A stretch of DNA of 64,000 nucleotides. It comes from Rhodoferax sp. (GTDB lineage: Bacteria; Pseudomonadota; Gammaproteobacteria; Burkholderiales; Burkholderiaceae_C). How positions within the stretch are numbered: the first letter of the stretch is position 1; the number at the start of each line of letters is the position of its first letter. This document shows positions 41,011 through 51,465 of the stretch, one piece after another. Under the pieces are notes generated by a model. The model was not told the origin of the DNA and did no database searches. It saw nothing but the letters and a program-made list of their open reading frames with translations. The stretch covers positions 1 to 64,000 of the forward strand of contig NZ_JAQTMS010000008.1 in assembly GCF_028714215.1 (NCBI RefSeq). The letters run 5' to 3'. The position numbers were made by a program, and so were the translations under genes.

Positions 41011-41978
41011 ACCAGCCGCCCGCCGCCAATCCGGTCGCTGGCGGTGTCAGCCTGATTGGTGTCCCGACCGACATCGGCGCCGGCACCCTGGGTGCCCGCA
41101 TGGGGCCCGAGGCTTTGCGCGTGGCCGGCATTGCCCAGGCGATTGCCCGCTTTGGCGTGGACGTCAAGGACTGCGGCAACTTGACCGGTCCGGCCAACCC
41201 ATGGCAGGCGGCCGTCAACGGCTTTCGCCACCTGCCCGAAGTGGTGCAATGGAACCGCCTGGTGCATGACGCCCTCTACGCCGAACTCAAGGCCGGCCGC
41301 CTGCCCATCATGCTGGGCGGCGACCACTGCCTGGCGATCGGCTCCATCAGTGCCGTGGCGCGCCATTGCCGCGAGCGAGGGAAGAAATTGCGTGTCCTGT
41401 GGTTCGACGCGCATGCCGACTTCAATACCGCCACGCTGACACCCAGCGGCAACCTGCACGGCATGCCGGTGGCCTGCCTGTTCGGTCAAGGCCCGCGGGA
41501 GTTGATCGAAATGGGCGGTCAGGTGCCGGTACTCAAACCCAGGGAGATCCGTCAAATCGGCATTCGCAGCGTCGATGCCGGCGAGAAACGGCTGGTGCAC
41601 GACATCGGTATCGAGGTTTTCGACATGCGCTACATCGACGAGATGGGCATGCGCTTGGCCATGGAGCTGGCCTTGGCGCTGGTCGACGCCAACACCCACT
41701 TGCACGTCAGTCTGGATGTCGATTTTCTGGATCCCGCCGATGCGCCGGGGGTCGGCACCACGGTGCGCGGCGGCCCGAGCTACCGCGAGGCCCAGTTGTG
41801 CATGGAGATGATCGCCGATACCGGCCACCTGGCCTCGCTCGACGTGGTGGAACTCAACCCGGCGTTGGATCTGCGCAACCAGACGGCGGAACTGGCAGTT
41901 GATCTAATCGAGAGTTTGTTCGGAAAAAGCACGCTGATGCGCAAAGCCGGCGAGAAAATCGGATCCGGCATTCGATAA
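41007..41978 (+). CDS. rocF: Arginase
   Basis: LIGVPTDIGAGTLGARMGPEALR, LGGDHCLAIGSISAV, WFDAHADFNTATLTPSGNLHGMP, SLDVDFLDPADAPGVGTTVRGG; 4-bp overlap with OCD gene. Confidence 0.95.
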   Translation: MNQPPAANPVAGGVSLIGVPTDIGAGTLGARMGPEALRVAGIAQAIARFGVDVKDCGNLTGPANPWQAAVNGFRHLPEVVQWNRLVHDALYAELKAGRLPIMLGGDHCLAIGSISAVARHCRERGKKLRVLWFDAHADFNTATLTPSGNLHGMPVACLFGQGPRELIEMGGQVPVLKPREIRQIGIRSVDAGEKRLVHDIGIEVFDMRYIDEMGMRLAMELALALVDANTHLHVSLDVDFLDPADAPGVGTTVRGGPSYREAQLCMEMIADTGHLASLDVVELNPALDLRNQTAELAVDLIESLFGKSTLMRKAGEKIGSGIR

Positions 41979-42046
41979 TCAAAAGTTGACGGCGAGTTTG
42001 CCGTAGCCGAATTTTTTTGCTCAATCAACCACAACAGGAGACTGCG

Positions 42047-42811
42047 ATGAAACGAATCAAGAAATGGGCCTTGCTGGGCTTGCTGCTGGCCAGTGCCTTC
42101 ACGGCACAGGCCCGAAGTCTGGAGGACGTCAAAAAAGACGGCAAGATCAATATCGCCACCGAGGGTCAGTTCGCCCCCTTCAATTTTTTTCAGGGTGCCA
42201 AACTGAGCGGTTTCGAAGTTGAGCTGGCCGAGCTGGTGGCAAAGAAGATGGGTGTCACCATCGAGTGGAAGGCGCTGGGCTTCGATGCCTTGCTGGCCGG
42301 CTTGCGGCAGGACCGCTGGGACCTGGTGATCGCCTCGCATGGCATCACGGAAGAGCGTGCCAAGGCCGTCACCTTTGCCGATCCGCACTACTGCTCGGGC
42401 GGCGCCATCGTGTCGCTGGACCCGGCCATTCACCGGGTGGCGGACCTGAACGGCAAGACCGTCTCGGTGCAAACCGGCACCACTTACCTGGATAACGTCA
42501 AGAAGCTCACCGGCGTCAAGGAAGTGAAGAACTTTCCGCAGGATACCGACGCCCGCGGCGCCTTGCTGACCAAGCGCGTCGATGCCTGGGTGACCGACAA
42601 ATTCGTCGCCGCCATTGCCATTGCTTCCAATCCCAACGCCGGCATGAAGCTGGGCGACTTCGTGTTTGTGGAACGCATTGCCGCCGCTGTCGGCAAGGGC
42701 AACAGCTCGCTGGTGCAAGGCTATAACAAGGCCCTGGCCGAAGTCATGGCGGATGGCAGTTATGCCGCCCTGTCGAAGAAATACTTCAACGAAGACGTAC
42801 GCTGCCGCTAA
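42047..42811 (+). CDS. Amino acid ABC transporter substrate-binding protein
   Basis: Signal peptide; GKINIATEGQFAPFNFFQGAKLSGFEVELAELVAKKMGVTIEWKALGFDALLAGLRQDRWDLVIASHGIT. Confidence 0.94.
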   Translation: MKRIKKWALLGLLLASAFTAQARSLEDVKKDGKINIATEGQFAPFNFFQGAKLSGFEVELAELVAKKMGVTIEWKALGFDALLAGLRQDRWDLVIASHGITEERAKAVTFADPHYCSGGAIVSLDPAIHRVADLNGKTVSVQTGTTYLDNVKKLTGVKEVKNFPQDTDARGALLTKRVDAWVTDKFVAAIAIASNPNAGMKLGDFVFVERIAAAVGKGNSSLVQGYNKALAEVMADGSYAALSKKYFNEDVRCR

Positions 42812-42847
42812 GCGGCGCGCGAACCTTGCCCAAGCCGGATCAGCCAA

Positions 42848-43636
42848 GTGAAACTCGCTCTTCCTGAATGGCCACAGAGCTGGAGCCGCCAGCAGCGCTC
42901 CAGCGCCACCATTGCAGTGGCCAGCGTGCTGCTGGTTTTGCTGTTGTGGTTGATGGCCATCCCGATGGCCATGGCACCGGAGCCGATCGGCAACAACGCC
43001 CAGTACTTTGCCGATGGCACGCGCGTCACGGTCGAGCTGACCTTGGTCGCCGGCCTGTCGGGCATCCTGATCGGCGTGCTGGCCGCGCTGGGGCGCACTT
43101 CGCGCGTGATGCCGCTGCGCTGGCTGGCTTCCCTGTACATCTGGATCATGCGCGGCACACCGTTGCTGGTGCAGATCCTGTTCGTGTTCCTGGCGTTGCC
43201 GACCTTGGTGCCGGCGCTCAGGCTGGACGATTTCACCTCGGCCTGCGTCGCGCTGGCGTTCAACGTCGGCGCCTACAACGCCGAAGCCATCCGCAGCGGC
43301 TTGCTGGCGGTGCCCAAAGGCCAGATCGAGGCGGCCCGCTCGCTGGGCATGTCGAGTTGGTATACCTTCCTGGATGTGACTTTTCCGCAGGCCTTCAAGG
43401 TCGCCCTGCCGCCGCTGGTCAACAACACGGTGGCCTTGCTGAAGGACTCTTCCCTGGCCTATGCCATCGGTGTGGTGGAACTGACCAACGTCGGCAACCG
43501 TATTCAGGCGGCCACCTTTCAGCCCCTGCCGACGCTGATCACGACCGCCCTGGTGTATTTGATTCTCACCACCGTCATGACGCAGATCTCCGGTGCCGTC
43601 GAGCGGCGCTACGACGTGGAGGGGCGCCAGCCATGA
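42848..43636 (+). CDS. Amino acid ABC transporter permease
   Basis: [47 protein letters not shown] (HisM/GlnP type). Confidence 0.94.
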   Translation: MKLALPEWPQSWSRQQRSSATIAVASVLLVLLLWLMAIPMAMAPEPIGNNAQYFADGTRVTVELTLVAGLSGILIGVLAALGRTSRVMPLRWLASLYIWIMRGTPLLVQILFVFLALPTLVPALRLDDFTSACVALAFNVGAYNAEAIRSGLLAVPKGQIEAARSLGMSSWYTFLDVTFPQAFKVALPPLVNNTVALLKDSSLAYAIGVVELTNVGNRIQAATFQPLPTLITTALVYLILTTVMTQISGAVERRYDVEGRQP

Positions 43637-44370
43637 GTTCAGCCCTGATCACGATCGAGAAGGTCAACAAGCACTTCGGCCCGCACCATGTACTGCGCGA
43701 CGTCAGCACCCACTTCACGGCCGGTCAGGTGAGCGCCATTCTGGGCGCTTCGGGCTCCGGCAAAAGCACCTTGCTGCGCATGCTCAACCGGCTGGAACGG
43801 CACGACTCGGGCCGCATCGTGGTCGACGGCATCGAGGTCGACGACGACCTCAAGCATCTGGATGCCTTGCGGCGCGAGCTGGGCATGGTGTTCCAGCAGT
43901 TCAACCTGTTTCCGCACCTCTCGGTGCTGGACAACGTGTCGCTGGCACAGCGCCGGGTGCGCAAGACGCCGCGCGGCGAGGCCAACCAGCGCACCATGGA
44001 ACTGCTGACGCGCGTCGGCATGGAAGAGCATGCGCACAAGTACCCGTTTGCGCTGTCCGGCGGGCAGCAGCAACGAGTGGCGATTGCACGGGCGCTGGCG
44101 ATGAGCCCCAAGGTCATGCTGTTCGATGAGCCGACCTCGGCGCTGGACCCGGAAATGGTCAAGGAAGTGCTGGACGTCATCAAGCAGTTGGCCCAGTCGG
44201 GCATGACCATGATCATCGTCACCCATGAGATGGGGTTTGCCCGCGAAGTGGCCGACCGCATCCTGTTTCTGGACCAGGGGCAGGTGGCGCAGGATGCGCC
44301 GCCCGAAATCTTTTTTGGCGCCCAGGAGAGTGCCCGCGTGCGGGCTTTCCTGGGCCAGGTCAGTCACTGA
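43633..44370 (+). CDS. Amino acid ABC transporter ATP-binding protein
   Basis: [16 protein letters not shown] start; [54 protein letters not shown]. Confidence 0.95.
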   Translation: MSSALITIEKVNKHFGPHHVLRDVSTHFTAGQVSAILGASGSGKSTLLRMLNRLERHDSGRIVVDGIEVDDDLKHLDALRRELGMVFQQFNLFPHLSVLDNVSLAQRRVRKTPRGEANQRTMELLTRVGMEEHAHKYPFALSGGQQQRVAIARALAMSPKVMLFDEPTSALDPEMVKEVLDVIKQLAQSGMTMIIVTHEMGFAREVADRILFLDQGQVAQDAPPEIFFGAQESARVRAFLGQVSH

Positions 44371-44399
44371 TTTTTAGTTTATTTTTACTGGAGACAACA

Positions 44400-45818
44400 A
44401 TGAAAGTATCGACAACCACCCTTGCGCTATTGGCTGCCGGCGTGCTGAGCCTGCCGGCTTTTGGTCAGACCAAGGCCGACTTTGACGAGATGCGTCAGGA
44501 AATCCAACGCTTGCGCCAGGAACTCAATGCGCTCAAGGCGCAGTCCGCAACACCTGCTGCTGCCACCGCGGCGCCGGCCGCCAGCAACGCCGTCACGGAG
44601 CGCATCGAGCAGCTCGAAATCAAGCAAAAAGATGCCGTGGTGCTGGGCGACATCGGCAACAGCTTCCGCTTGCCGGGGTCCGAGACCTCGCTGCGCATCT
44701 ATGGTTTTGCCGAGCTCAATGCGGTGAAGGAATTCAAGGGTGACAACTCGGGCAACGATTACTCCACCGCCATCCAGTACGCGCCGATCAACGGCAGCAC
44801 GACACGCAACGGCGTCAGCTACCTGACGGCGCGCACCACCCGCTTCGGGCTGGAAGCCTCCACCCCAACCGCTTACGGCCCGCTGGGCATCAAGATCGAA
44901 GGCGACTTCAACAACGAGCCGCGCACCGGCAACTCCGCCGTGAACGGTTCCGCCGGCAATATCTACACCCAGGGTTGGACCAACTCCTACAACTTCCGTC
45001 TGCGCCAGGGCTATGGCCAGTTCGGTGGCTTGCTGATCGGGCAGACCTGGTCCACCTTCATGGACTTGGACAACTCGCCGGAGACCGTCGACTTCAACGG
45101 CCCCATCGGCTCCACCTCCATTCGCCAGCCGCAAATTCGCTACGCCTACAACACCAAGGATTCCGGCACCTTTACCGTGGCGCTGGAGAATTCGGTCAGC
45201 TACATGCTGGACAACACCGGCAGTCCGGTGCTGCAAGGTTTCTCCAAGATGCCGGATCTGGTGGCACGCTGGGACAAGAGCTTCGACTGGGGTGCCATGA
45301 GCCTGCGCGGCATCAGCCAGGAGTTCCGGGTCAACGACGGCGCCGGCATGGATCTGTCCAAGCGCGGCTATGGCCTGGGCACCACCGCTTTCGTGAAAAT
45401 GCGCGATGCCAAGGACTTCCTCAGCCTGGCTCTGACCTACGGCGAAGGCATTGGCCGCTACTTCAACGGCGTCGAGGGCGCCGCCTTTGACGGCAGCAAC
45501 ATCCTGCTGGAAAAAGTGCTGGGCCTGGTGGTCGGCTACCAGTACAAGGCCAGCGACAGCTGGCGCGCCAATTTCGTGCTGGGGGCGCAGCGCAACTATG
45601 ACAACGCCTACACCGCGTTTGCCACGGCCAATGGTCTGGATGTGGGCCAGTACGGCATCAACCGCAGCATCTACCAGGCGCATGTCGGCTTCATCTACAA
45701 CCCGATCAAGAGCGTCGATTTCGGTGCCGAGTACATCTTCGGGCAACGCGAAACCCTGGCCGGCCAGAAAGGCGACCTGTCGCGTGTGAACCTGTCGGCC
45801 AAGTACTACTTCAACTAG
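44400..45818 (+). CDS. DcaP-like porin
   Basis: Signal peptide, coiled coil FDEMRQEIQRLRQELNALKAQ, LRIYGFAELNAVKEF, beta-rich, C-terminal YYFN. Confidence 0.82.
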   Translation: MKVSTTTLALLAAGVLSLPAFGQTKADFDEMRQEIQRLRQELNALKAQSATPAAATAAPAASNAVTERIEQLEIKQKDAVVLGDIGNSFRLPGSETSLRIYGFAELNAVKEFKGDNSGNDYSTAIQYAPINGSTTRNGVSYLTARTTRFGLEASTPTAYGPLGIKIEGDFNNEPRTGNSAVNGSAGNIYTQGWTNSYNFRLRQGYGQFGGLLIGQTWSTFMDLDNSPETVDFNGPIGSTSIRQPQIRYAYNTKDSGTFTVALENSVSYMLDNTGSPVLQGFSKMPDLVARWDKSFDWGAMSLRGISQEFRVNDGAGMDLSKRGYGLGTTAFVKMRDAKDFLSLALTYGEGIGRYFNGVEGAAFDGSNILLEKVLGLVVGYQYKASDSWRANFVLGAQRNYDNAYTAFATANGLDVGQYGINRSIYQAHVGFIYNPIKSVDFGAEYIFGQRETLAGQKGDLSRVNLSAKYYFN

Positions 45819-46685
45819 GTGCTGGCGGGCGTTCGGGCGCGCCGGCTGGGGCTGGCCGCGCTGCTGCTGGTGACGCTGGTGTGGGGCACCACCTTCCCGG
45901 TGATGAAGCAGATCAGCGCTCAGTTTGGCGCGCTGGAGATCATTCTCTTGCGCTTCGCCATCGCCAGCCTGGTGCTGTTGCCCCTGCTGCGCGGACTGAG
46001 CTGGGCCGAGCTGCGCTGGGGCCTGGCGATCGGCAGCGTGCTGTTTTGCGCGTTCTATCTGCAGGTCTCGGGGCTGGCGCAAACCAGCAGCAACCGCAAT
46101 GCCTTCGTCACCGGTCTGAATGTTCTGATCGTGCCCCTGCTGGCTTATTTTCTGGGGCAACGCCTGGCTTGGCCCTTGCTGCTGGGGGCTGCGCTGGGGG
46201 TGCTGGGCCTGGGCGGTCTTTTCTACGAACAGGCGCCCTGGTCGCGCGGCGACAGCCTGACCCTGCTGAGCGCTTTCGTCTATGCCGTCTATGTGCTGAT
46301 GTTCGAGTTCAGCGCCCGCGCCAAGACGGCGCTGCGCCCGGCCCGCATTGCACTGGTGCAGTCCGGCGTCATGGTGTTGCTGGCAAGCCTGGGCTTCAGC
46401 ACGCTGGAGCCGGCCTCCTGGGGCGACCTGTGGTCGCGCAGCCAGAATCACGGCTGGGTCTTGCTGTACCTGGGGGTGCTGGCCAGTGCCGTGATGGTCT
46501 GGCTGCAGGCCTGGGGCCAGCACCGGGTGCGTGCGGTGGAGGCGGCCATCGTCTATGGCCTGGAGCCGGTCTTTGCCGCCCTGACGGCGGTCTGGTGGAT
46601 CAATGAGACGATGAGCGGACGCGCGCTGCTGGGCGGTGCGCTGATCGTCTCAGGCGTCGTCATCTCGCAAATCAAAGCGGCTTGA
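45819..46685 (+). CDS. EamA/DMT family transporter (GTG start)
   Basis: LVTLVWGTTFPVMKQISAQFGALEIILLRFAIASLVLLPLL; polytopic; follows porin stop directly. Confidence 0.9.
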   Translation: MLAGVRARRLGLAALLLVTLVWGTTFPVMKQISAQFGALEIILLRFAIASLVLLPLLRGLSWAELRWGLAIGSVLFCAFYLQVSGLAQTSSNRNAFVTGLNVLIVPLLAYFLGQRLAWPLLLGAALGVLGLGGLFYEQAPWSRGDSLTLLSAFVYAVYVLMFEFSARAKTALRPARIALVQSGVMVLLASLGFSTLEPASWGDLWSRSQNHGWVLLYLGVLASAVMVWLQAWGQHRVRAVEAAIVYGLEPVFAALTAVWWINETMSGRALLGGALIVSGVVISQIKAA

Positions 46686-47490
46686 GGCCCAGCAGGGCGC
46701 GCGCCTCGCTGGGCGTGGCGACTTCGCGACCCAGCTCTTGGCTGATGCGGGCCATGCGCGCCACCAGCTGGGCGTTGCTGCTGGCCAGTTCGCCCTTGCG
46801 GTAATAGATGTTGTCCTCGAAGCCGACGCGCACATGGCCGCCCAGCAGGATCGCCAGCGTGCCCAGTGGCAACTGGGCAGGGCCGATGCCAGCGACGCTC
46901 CAGCTTGAGCCGGCCGGCAACTGCTGGGTCAGGTACAGCAGCGCTTGCGGCGTGCCGGCCATGCCGCCGGCCAGACCCAGCACAAAGTCGACATGCAGTG
47001 GGCTTTTGAGCAAGCCTTTTTTCAGCCAGCGGCTGGCGGTGCTGAGCATCCCGGAGTCGAAGATTTCGAGTTCCGGTTTCACGCCCATCTCCTGCATGGC
47101 CCGGGCGAAGACTTCCATGTCGGCCGGATGGTTCATGAAGACGTCGTCGCCGAAATTCACCGAGCCCATGGACAGCGTCGCCATCTCGGGCGCCAGCGTC
47201 ACCGGTGCCAGGCGCTCTTGTGGCGTCATGCCGACGGCGCCGCCGGTGGAGACCTGAACGATGACGTCGCAGCGCCGGCGAATGGCGGCGATGATTTGCC
47301 GGTAGGTTTCCTTGTCCTGCGTCGGGCTGCCGTCGGCATGGCGGGCGTGCAGGTGCACCATGGCGGCGCCGGCCTTCACGCATTCCTCGGCGGCGACGGC
47401 AATCTCCTCCGGCGTGATGGGTAGCGCCGGTTGCTGCGCGCGGGTGACTTCGGCGCCGGTCAGCGCCGCGGTGATGATGAGTTTTTGCAT
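46672..47490 (-). CDS. kce: 3-keto-5-aminohexanoate cleavage enzyme (BKACE family)
   Basis: [57 protein letters not shown]; adjacent kal/kamDE/kdd/kamA. Confidence 0.94.
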   Translation of the reverse strand: MQKLIITAALTGAEVTRAQQPALPITPEEIAVAAEECVKAGAAMVHLHARHADGSPTQDKETYRQIIAAIRRRCDVIVQVSTGGAVGMTPQERLAPVTLAPEMATLSMGSVNFGDDVFMNHPADMEVFARAMQEMGVKPELEIFDSGMLSTASRWLKKGLLKSPLHVDFVLGLAGGMAGTPQALLYLTQQLPAGSSWSVAGIGPAQLPLGTLAILLGGHVRVGFEDNIYYRKGELASSNAQLVARMARISQELGREVATPSEARALLGLKPL

Positions 47491-47501
47491 GATGAGTGAG
47501 C

Positions 47502-47909
47502 TTAGCGCTTGATGCGTTGGCAGTTCGCCGGCACCACGCAGGTGCCCGACGCCCGGCAGACCATGATGGGCGCGGCCAGCAGGTCGGCGGCCGAGGCCTG
47601 ATCTGCAATGCCAGCAGACTGGATCACCTTGCGGGCCTCGAACACCATCTTGCGCGAGGTCTGGCCCATGGCCACGATGCGGCCGCTGGCCTCGATGTAG
47701 TCCCCGGCATGCACCGGCGCCAGAAACTCGACGCTGTCGTAGGCCACGAACAAGCCCTCATCGCCATCGCTGCGGATCAGCAGCTCGGTGGCGACGTCGC
47801 CGAACAGTTGCAGCATCTTGGCGCCATCAACCAGGTCGCCGGCGTAGTGGGCGTCGTGCGCGCTGATGCGCAGACGGATCAGACTGCTGATTTCGGGGGC
47901 TGTGGTCAT
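47502..47909 (-). CDS. kal: 3-aminobutyryl-CoA ammonia lyase (hot-dog fold)
   Basis: [87 protein letters not shown]; locus context. Confidence 0.9.
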   Translation of the reverse strand: MTTAPEISSLIRLRISAHDAHYAGDLVDGAKMLQLFGDVATELLIRSDGDEGLFVAYDSVEFLAPVHAGDYIEASGRIVAMGQTSRKMVFEARKVIQSAGIADQASAADLLAAPIMVCRASGTCVVPANCQRIKR

Positions 47910-48700
47910 TTCAGTTCTCCAGGGGCAGGCGCCAAAGGCGCCACAGGGGTGCCTCGTCTATTTATCCATTCGTGGATGGCAAAGGATGCCACATCCTCGG
48001 CGTAGGTCTTGCTGCCGAAGCCCGCGTCGTAGCCCAGTTCCTTGGCCAGTTCGTGGCTGATGCGCGGTCCGCCGACGATCAGGATCACCCGGTCGCGCAG
48101 TCCCTCGGCCTCCAGCAGGTCGCACAGCTTGGTCAGATTGTCGAGGTGGATGTTCTTTTGCGTCACCACTTGCGAGACCAGGATGACGTCGGCTTGCTCC
48201 TCGATGGCGCGCGCCACCAGGTCTTCCGAGTCGACCTGGGCCCCCAGATTGATGGCCCGCATCTGGTGGTAGCTCTCCAGGCCCTTGTGGCCGTTGAAGC
48301 CCTTCATGTTCATGATGGCGTCTATGCCCACCGTATGGGCGTCGGTCTCTATGGTGGCGCCGATGACCACCATGCGGCGGCCCATTTCTTCCGCAATCAA
48401 CTGGTCGATGGCGTCCTTGTCCAGCACTTCATAGTCCGGCTTGGCGACCAGCAAAGTGGACAGATCAATCTGGTGTTTGCATTGCCCGTAGAGCACAAAA
48501 AAGCTGAATCCCTGGCCCATGTCCTCGGCGTGCACCACGGCCGGCTCCTCCAGACCCATCTGCGCCGCCAGCCGCTTGGCACCTTCCTTGGCGGTTTCAT
48601 CCAGGGGCACCGGCAGCGTGAACGAAAGCTGTACGCGGCCGTCGTTCAGGGTGTCCCCGTAGGGTTTTACCCATTGTTCGGGCCGTTCGAATTCAGACAT
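47906..48700 (-). CDS. kamE: Lysine 5,6-aminomutase beta subunit
   Basis: [73 protein letters not shown] (B12-binding subunit). Confidence 0.94.
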   Translation of the reverse strand: MSEFERPEQWVKPYGDTLNDGRVQLSFTLPVPLDETAKEGAKRLAAQMGLEEPAVVHAEDMGQGFSFFVLYGQCKHQIDLSTLLVAKPDYEVLDKDAIDQLIAEEMGRRMVVIGATIETDAHTVGIDAIMNMKGFNGHKGLESYHQMRAINLGAQVDSEDLVARAIEEQADVILVSQVVTQKNIHLDNLTKLCDLLEAEGLRDRVILIVGGPRISHELAKELGYDAGFGSKTYAEDVASFAIHEWINRRGTPVAPLAPAPGELK

Positions 48701-50246
48701 TGGAAGCTCCTTCCAACATCAGTTGCGGGAACGGGTTGTAGTAGTCATCGGCTTTTTGCAGCACGCCGTCCAGCCCCTTGCCGCCGGTGGGTGTGCGCGA
48801 GATCTCGGCAAACATGCCCTTTCCGATCGCCGCCGCCAGTCCCATGCGCTCGATCTCGGCCAGCATCTGTTCGGTCTGCGTCAGCACGTATTGCGCCCGC
48901 TGTTCGATCTGGCCGCCGCGTTTGAACTCGATCTCGCTGTGCAAGTCCTTCATGGTGCTGAAGACGTACCTGGCGTTCTGGATCGCCAGGAAGCGGTCCT
49001 GGATGAACGGCGTATGGATCGCCTCGGTCATCATGCCCAGCAGGTGGATGTTCTGCTGCGTGACGCAGCTGGCGACGTTGAACAGCGCGTCCTGCACCTG
49101 GCCCTTGAAGATGTTGCCGGTCATGTGCTTGGTCGGCGGCATGTACTTGAGCGTCGCCTGCGGAAAGACCTGGCGCGCCAGTTGCGCATGCGCCAGTTCC
49201 CACAGGAAACCATTTTCCATGCCGGGGTCGATCTCGAAGGCGTGGCCCAGGCCCATCTGCTCCGGTTTCAGTCCCGACAGGTAAGCGAACTGTTCGTTGA
49301 TCAGCTGCGAGGCCAGCACCGTGTGCGCCGCCTCATAGGCGTCGGCGGTGGTCAGGTAGTTGTCTTCGCCGGTGTTGATGATGATGCCGGCAAAGGCGTT
49401 GACCATGCGCGAGAAGAACTGGTCGATGAAGGTGCGCTGCATGTTGATGTCGCGAAAGATGATGCCGTACATCGAGTCGTTGAGCATCACGTCGAGCCGC
49501 TCCATGGCGCCCATGGCGGCGATTTCCGGCATGCACAGGCCCGAGCAGTAATTGGTCAGCCGGATGTAGCGGCCGACTTTGGCGCCGACCTGGTCCAGTG
49601 CGGCGCGCATCAGGCGGAAGTTCTCCTGCGTCGCGTAGGTGCCGCCGAAGCCCTCCGTGGTGGCGCCGTAAGGTACATAGTCCAGCAGGCTTTGGCCGGT
49701 GGAGCGAATCACCGCAATGATGTCGGCGCCCTGTTCGGCGGCGGCGCGCGCCTGCACCACATCCTCATGGATGTTGCCGGTGGCGACGATCAGGTAGAGC
49801 CAGGGAAAGCGGCCCTGGCCCAATGACTTGAGTTGGGCAGCGCGCTGGGCGCGCTGGGCGGCGATCTGCTGGCAACTGGCGTGGGCCAGCGCTTGTGCCG
49901 TGCCGCGGGCGGCGGTTTCATCTTTGGCGCGGGTCAGTGTCAGTGTTCCGCCCGCCACCGCCTCGGCCACCTGCTGCGCGGTCCAGCCCCTGTCCTGCAT
50001 TGCCTGGACCAGCGCCGTAGTGGCACCGTGCTGCAGGATCTTCTGTTCCTGCAAGTGAGCGATGACACGGTTCGGCAGCGGCACCCCCATTTCATCCACG
50101 CCATCGATGCCCAGCAGGCGCAAGGTGGCGCGCTCCACGGTGGTGGTGGTGAACTGGCTCATCTCATCGAACACCTGACGCGCAATACGCCGCGCCGAGT
50201 CGCGCGCGCGCTCGATCTGGGCCTGGTCCAACAGCAACTGACTCAT
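48693..50246 (-). CDS. kamD: Lysine 5,6-aminomutase alpha subunit
   Basis: MSQLLLDQAQIERARDSARRIARQVFDEMSQFTTTTVERATLRLLGIDGVDEMGVPLPNRVI...; 8-bp overlap with kamE. Confidence 0.94.
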   Translation of the reverse strand: MSQLLLDQAQIERARDSARRIARQVFDEMSQFTTTTVERATLRLLGIDGVDEMGVPLPNRVIAHLQEQKILQHGATTALVQAMQDRGWTAQQVAEAVAGGTLTLTRAKDETAARGTAQALAHASCQQIAAQRAQRAAQLKSLGQGRFPWLYLIVATGNIHEDVVQARAAAEQGADIIAVIRSTGQSLLDYVPYGATTEGFGGTYATQENFRLMRAALDQVGAKVGRYIRLTNYCSGLCMPEIAAMGAMERLDVMLNDSMYGIIFRDINMQRTFIDQFFSRMVNAFAGIIINTGEDNYLTTADAYEAAHTVLASQLINEQFAYLSGLKPEQMGLGHAFEIDPGMENGFLWELAHAQLARQVFPQATLKYMPPTKHMTGNIFKGQVQDALFNVASCVTQQNIHLLGMMTEAIHTPFIQDRFLAIQNARYVFSTMKDLHSEIEFKRGGQIEQRAQYVLTQTEQMLAEIERMGLAAAIGKGMFAEISRTPTGGKGLDGVLQKADDYYNPFPQLMLEGASNV

Positions 50247-51331
50247 CTGATTTCTTTCAATGGAGTGCGGACTGAGCTGTCCGGCACGGTCTTGTTTTCT
50301 TCCCATACGACGTCGCTGACCGCATGGCCCGCAAACGCCTGGCGTGCCGCCACCAGAAACTGTTCCGCCGCGAAGCTGGCTCCCAGCGGGGAGCAGGGGT
50401 TGAGGGTGATGCCGACGATGTGGATGCCGCGCCAGGCCAGCAACCGGCCCCCCAGTTTCTGGAAGGCGAGCAGATCGGCATGTTCGATGAACAGCTTGCT
50501 GCCGTCGGCCACCACCACCGTCAGGCCCGGATGACGCGTTGCCAGAATCCGCAGGGCCTGCCAAAGCACGCGCCCGACGGCGCCGCTGAGCGCGATGGTG
50601 CCGAGTTCGGCATCGGCATGTTGCAGCAGCGTCGCGGCGGCGCTGAGGGTGGCGATGGGGCGGTGCAACAGCAGTTCGCCCTGCCGGTTCCAGAGCGCCA
50701 CGCCAGCGCTGGCAAAGAGCGGCGCGCAGCGAGCCCGCGTTGCCTCGTCCGCCGGCGCAATGCCCAGGATGGCGAGCCGGTTGCGCGTCTTTCGAATCAC
50801 GTCCAGCATGCCGCCACCGATGGCGGCGCCGGTGGCCAGGACTACGCCATCGGCTATGGCCGGCGAGGCATGGTGGCTGCGCCCCAGCGCTCCGTCCAGC
50901 AGCACCAGGGCCGCGCCGCATTGCTGCAGTTGGCTGATGACTTTGCGCTGATCGGTGCCATGGCAGGCACCGGCGATTTCCATTTCGCCGCGGTCCAGCA
51001 CCTTGACGATGACGATCTCGCCCATGGCGCTGGCGATGCCGGTCGAGGCCAGCCGCTGGCAGCGCACTTTGGCGCGAGCCAAGGTGGCGCTGGCGGTGGC
51101 GACCAGGGTTCCCGGCCAGACCCGGATCGGTGGTTTGGGAATGAAGAAGACCTGATCGCGGTCTTCGCCGTCGCGTCCGATGGAACTCACGCCGACCGTC
51201 GTCCCGGCGTTGGCGGCCAGCGCCAGCAAATGGTTCAGCGCCACGGTCTTGCCGGTGTTCTTGCTCATCCCCATGACCGAGACGGTGCTCAGCCCCTGAG
51301 TTTGAATGGAGTGCCAAAGTGGGTTTGTCAC
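50243..51331 (-). CDS. kamB: Lysine 5,6-aminomutase reactivase subunit KamB-like P-loop protein
   Basis: VMGMSKNTGKTVALNHLLALA P-loop, GVSSIGRDGEDRDQVFFIPKPPI; position immediately 5' of kamD with 4-bp overlap. Confidence 0.75.
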   Translation of the reverse strand: MTNPLWHSIQTQGLSTVSVMGMSKNTGKTVALNHLLALAANAGTTVGVSSIGRDGEDRDQVFFIPKPPIRVWPGTLVATASATLARAKVRCQRLASTGIASAMGEIVIVKVLDRGEMEIAGACHGTDQRKVISQLQQCGAALVLLDGALGRSHHASPAIADGVVLATGAAIGGGMLDVIRKTRNRLAILGIAPADEATRARCAPLFASAGVALWNRQGELLLHRPIATLSAAATLLQHADAELGTIALSGAVGRVLWQALRILATRHPGLTVVVADGSKLFIEHADLLAFQKLGGRLLAWRGIHIVGITLNPCSPLGASFAAEQFLVAARQAFAGHAVSDVVWEENKTVPDSSVRTPLKEIR

Positions 51332-51339
51332 GGGGTGTC

Positions 51340-51398
51340 ATTGCGGGCTCGACCCGCAATCCAGTTCACCGCCGTGGATGCCGGATCATGTCCGGCAT
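51340..51398. repeat. Two adjacent palindromic repeats ATTGCGGG-CTCGA-CCCGCAAT and ATGCCGGA-TCATG-TCCGGCAT(GACA)
   Basis: Perfect 8-bp stems with 5-nt loops, same architecture as 32113-32133, in the kdd-kamB gap. Confidence 0.75.
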
Positions 51399-51465
51399 GA
51401 CAGCGGGAGCGCCCAGGCTATTCACACAGGCCACACAGGCGGCACTTTCGCTATGACTTGCTTCC

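Noticed and set aside
42868-44370. 500-aa ORF
   Set aside because: ATP-binding protein starts at 43633; the upstream part is an out-of-frame reading of the permease
44427-46523. 698-aa minus-strand ORF
   Set aside because: Antisense shadow of the porin and EamA transporter genes; no recognisable motif
48693-51359. 888-aa single ORF
   Set aside because: kamD frame happens to stay open through kamB; the C-terminal ~518 aa from ATG 50246 is KamD and kamB occupies another frame upstream
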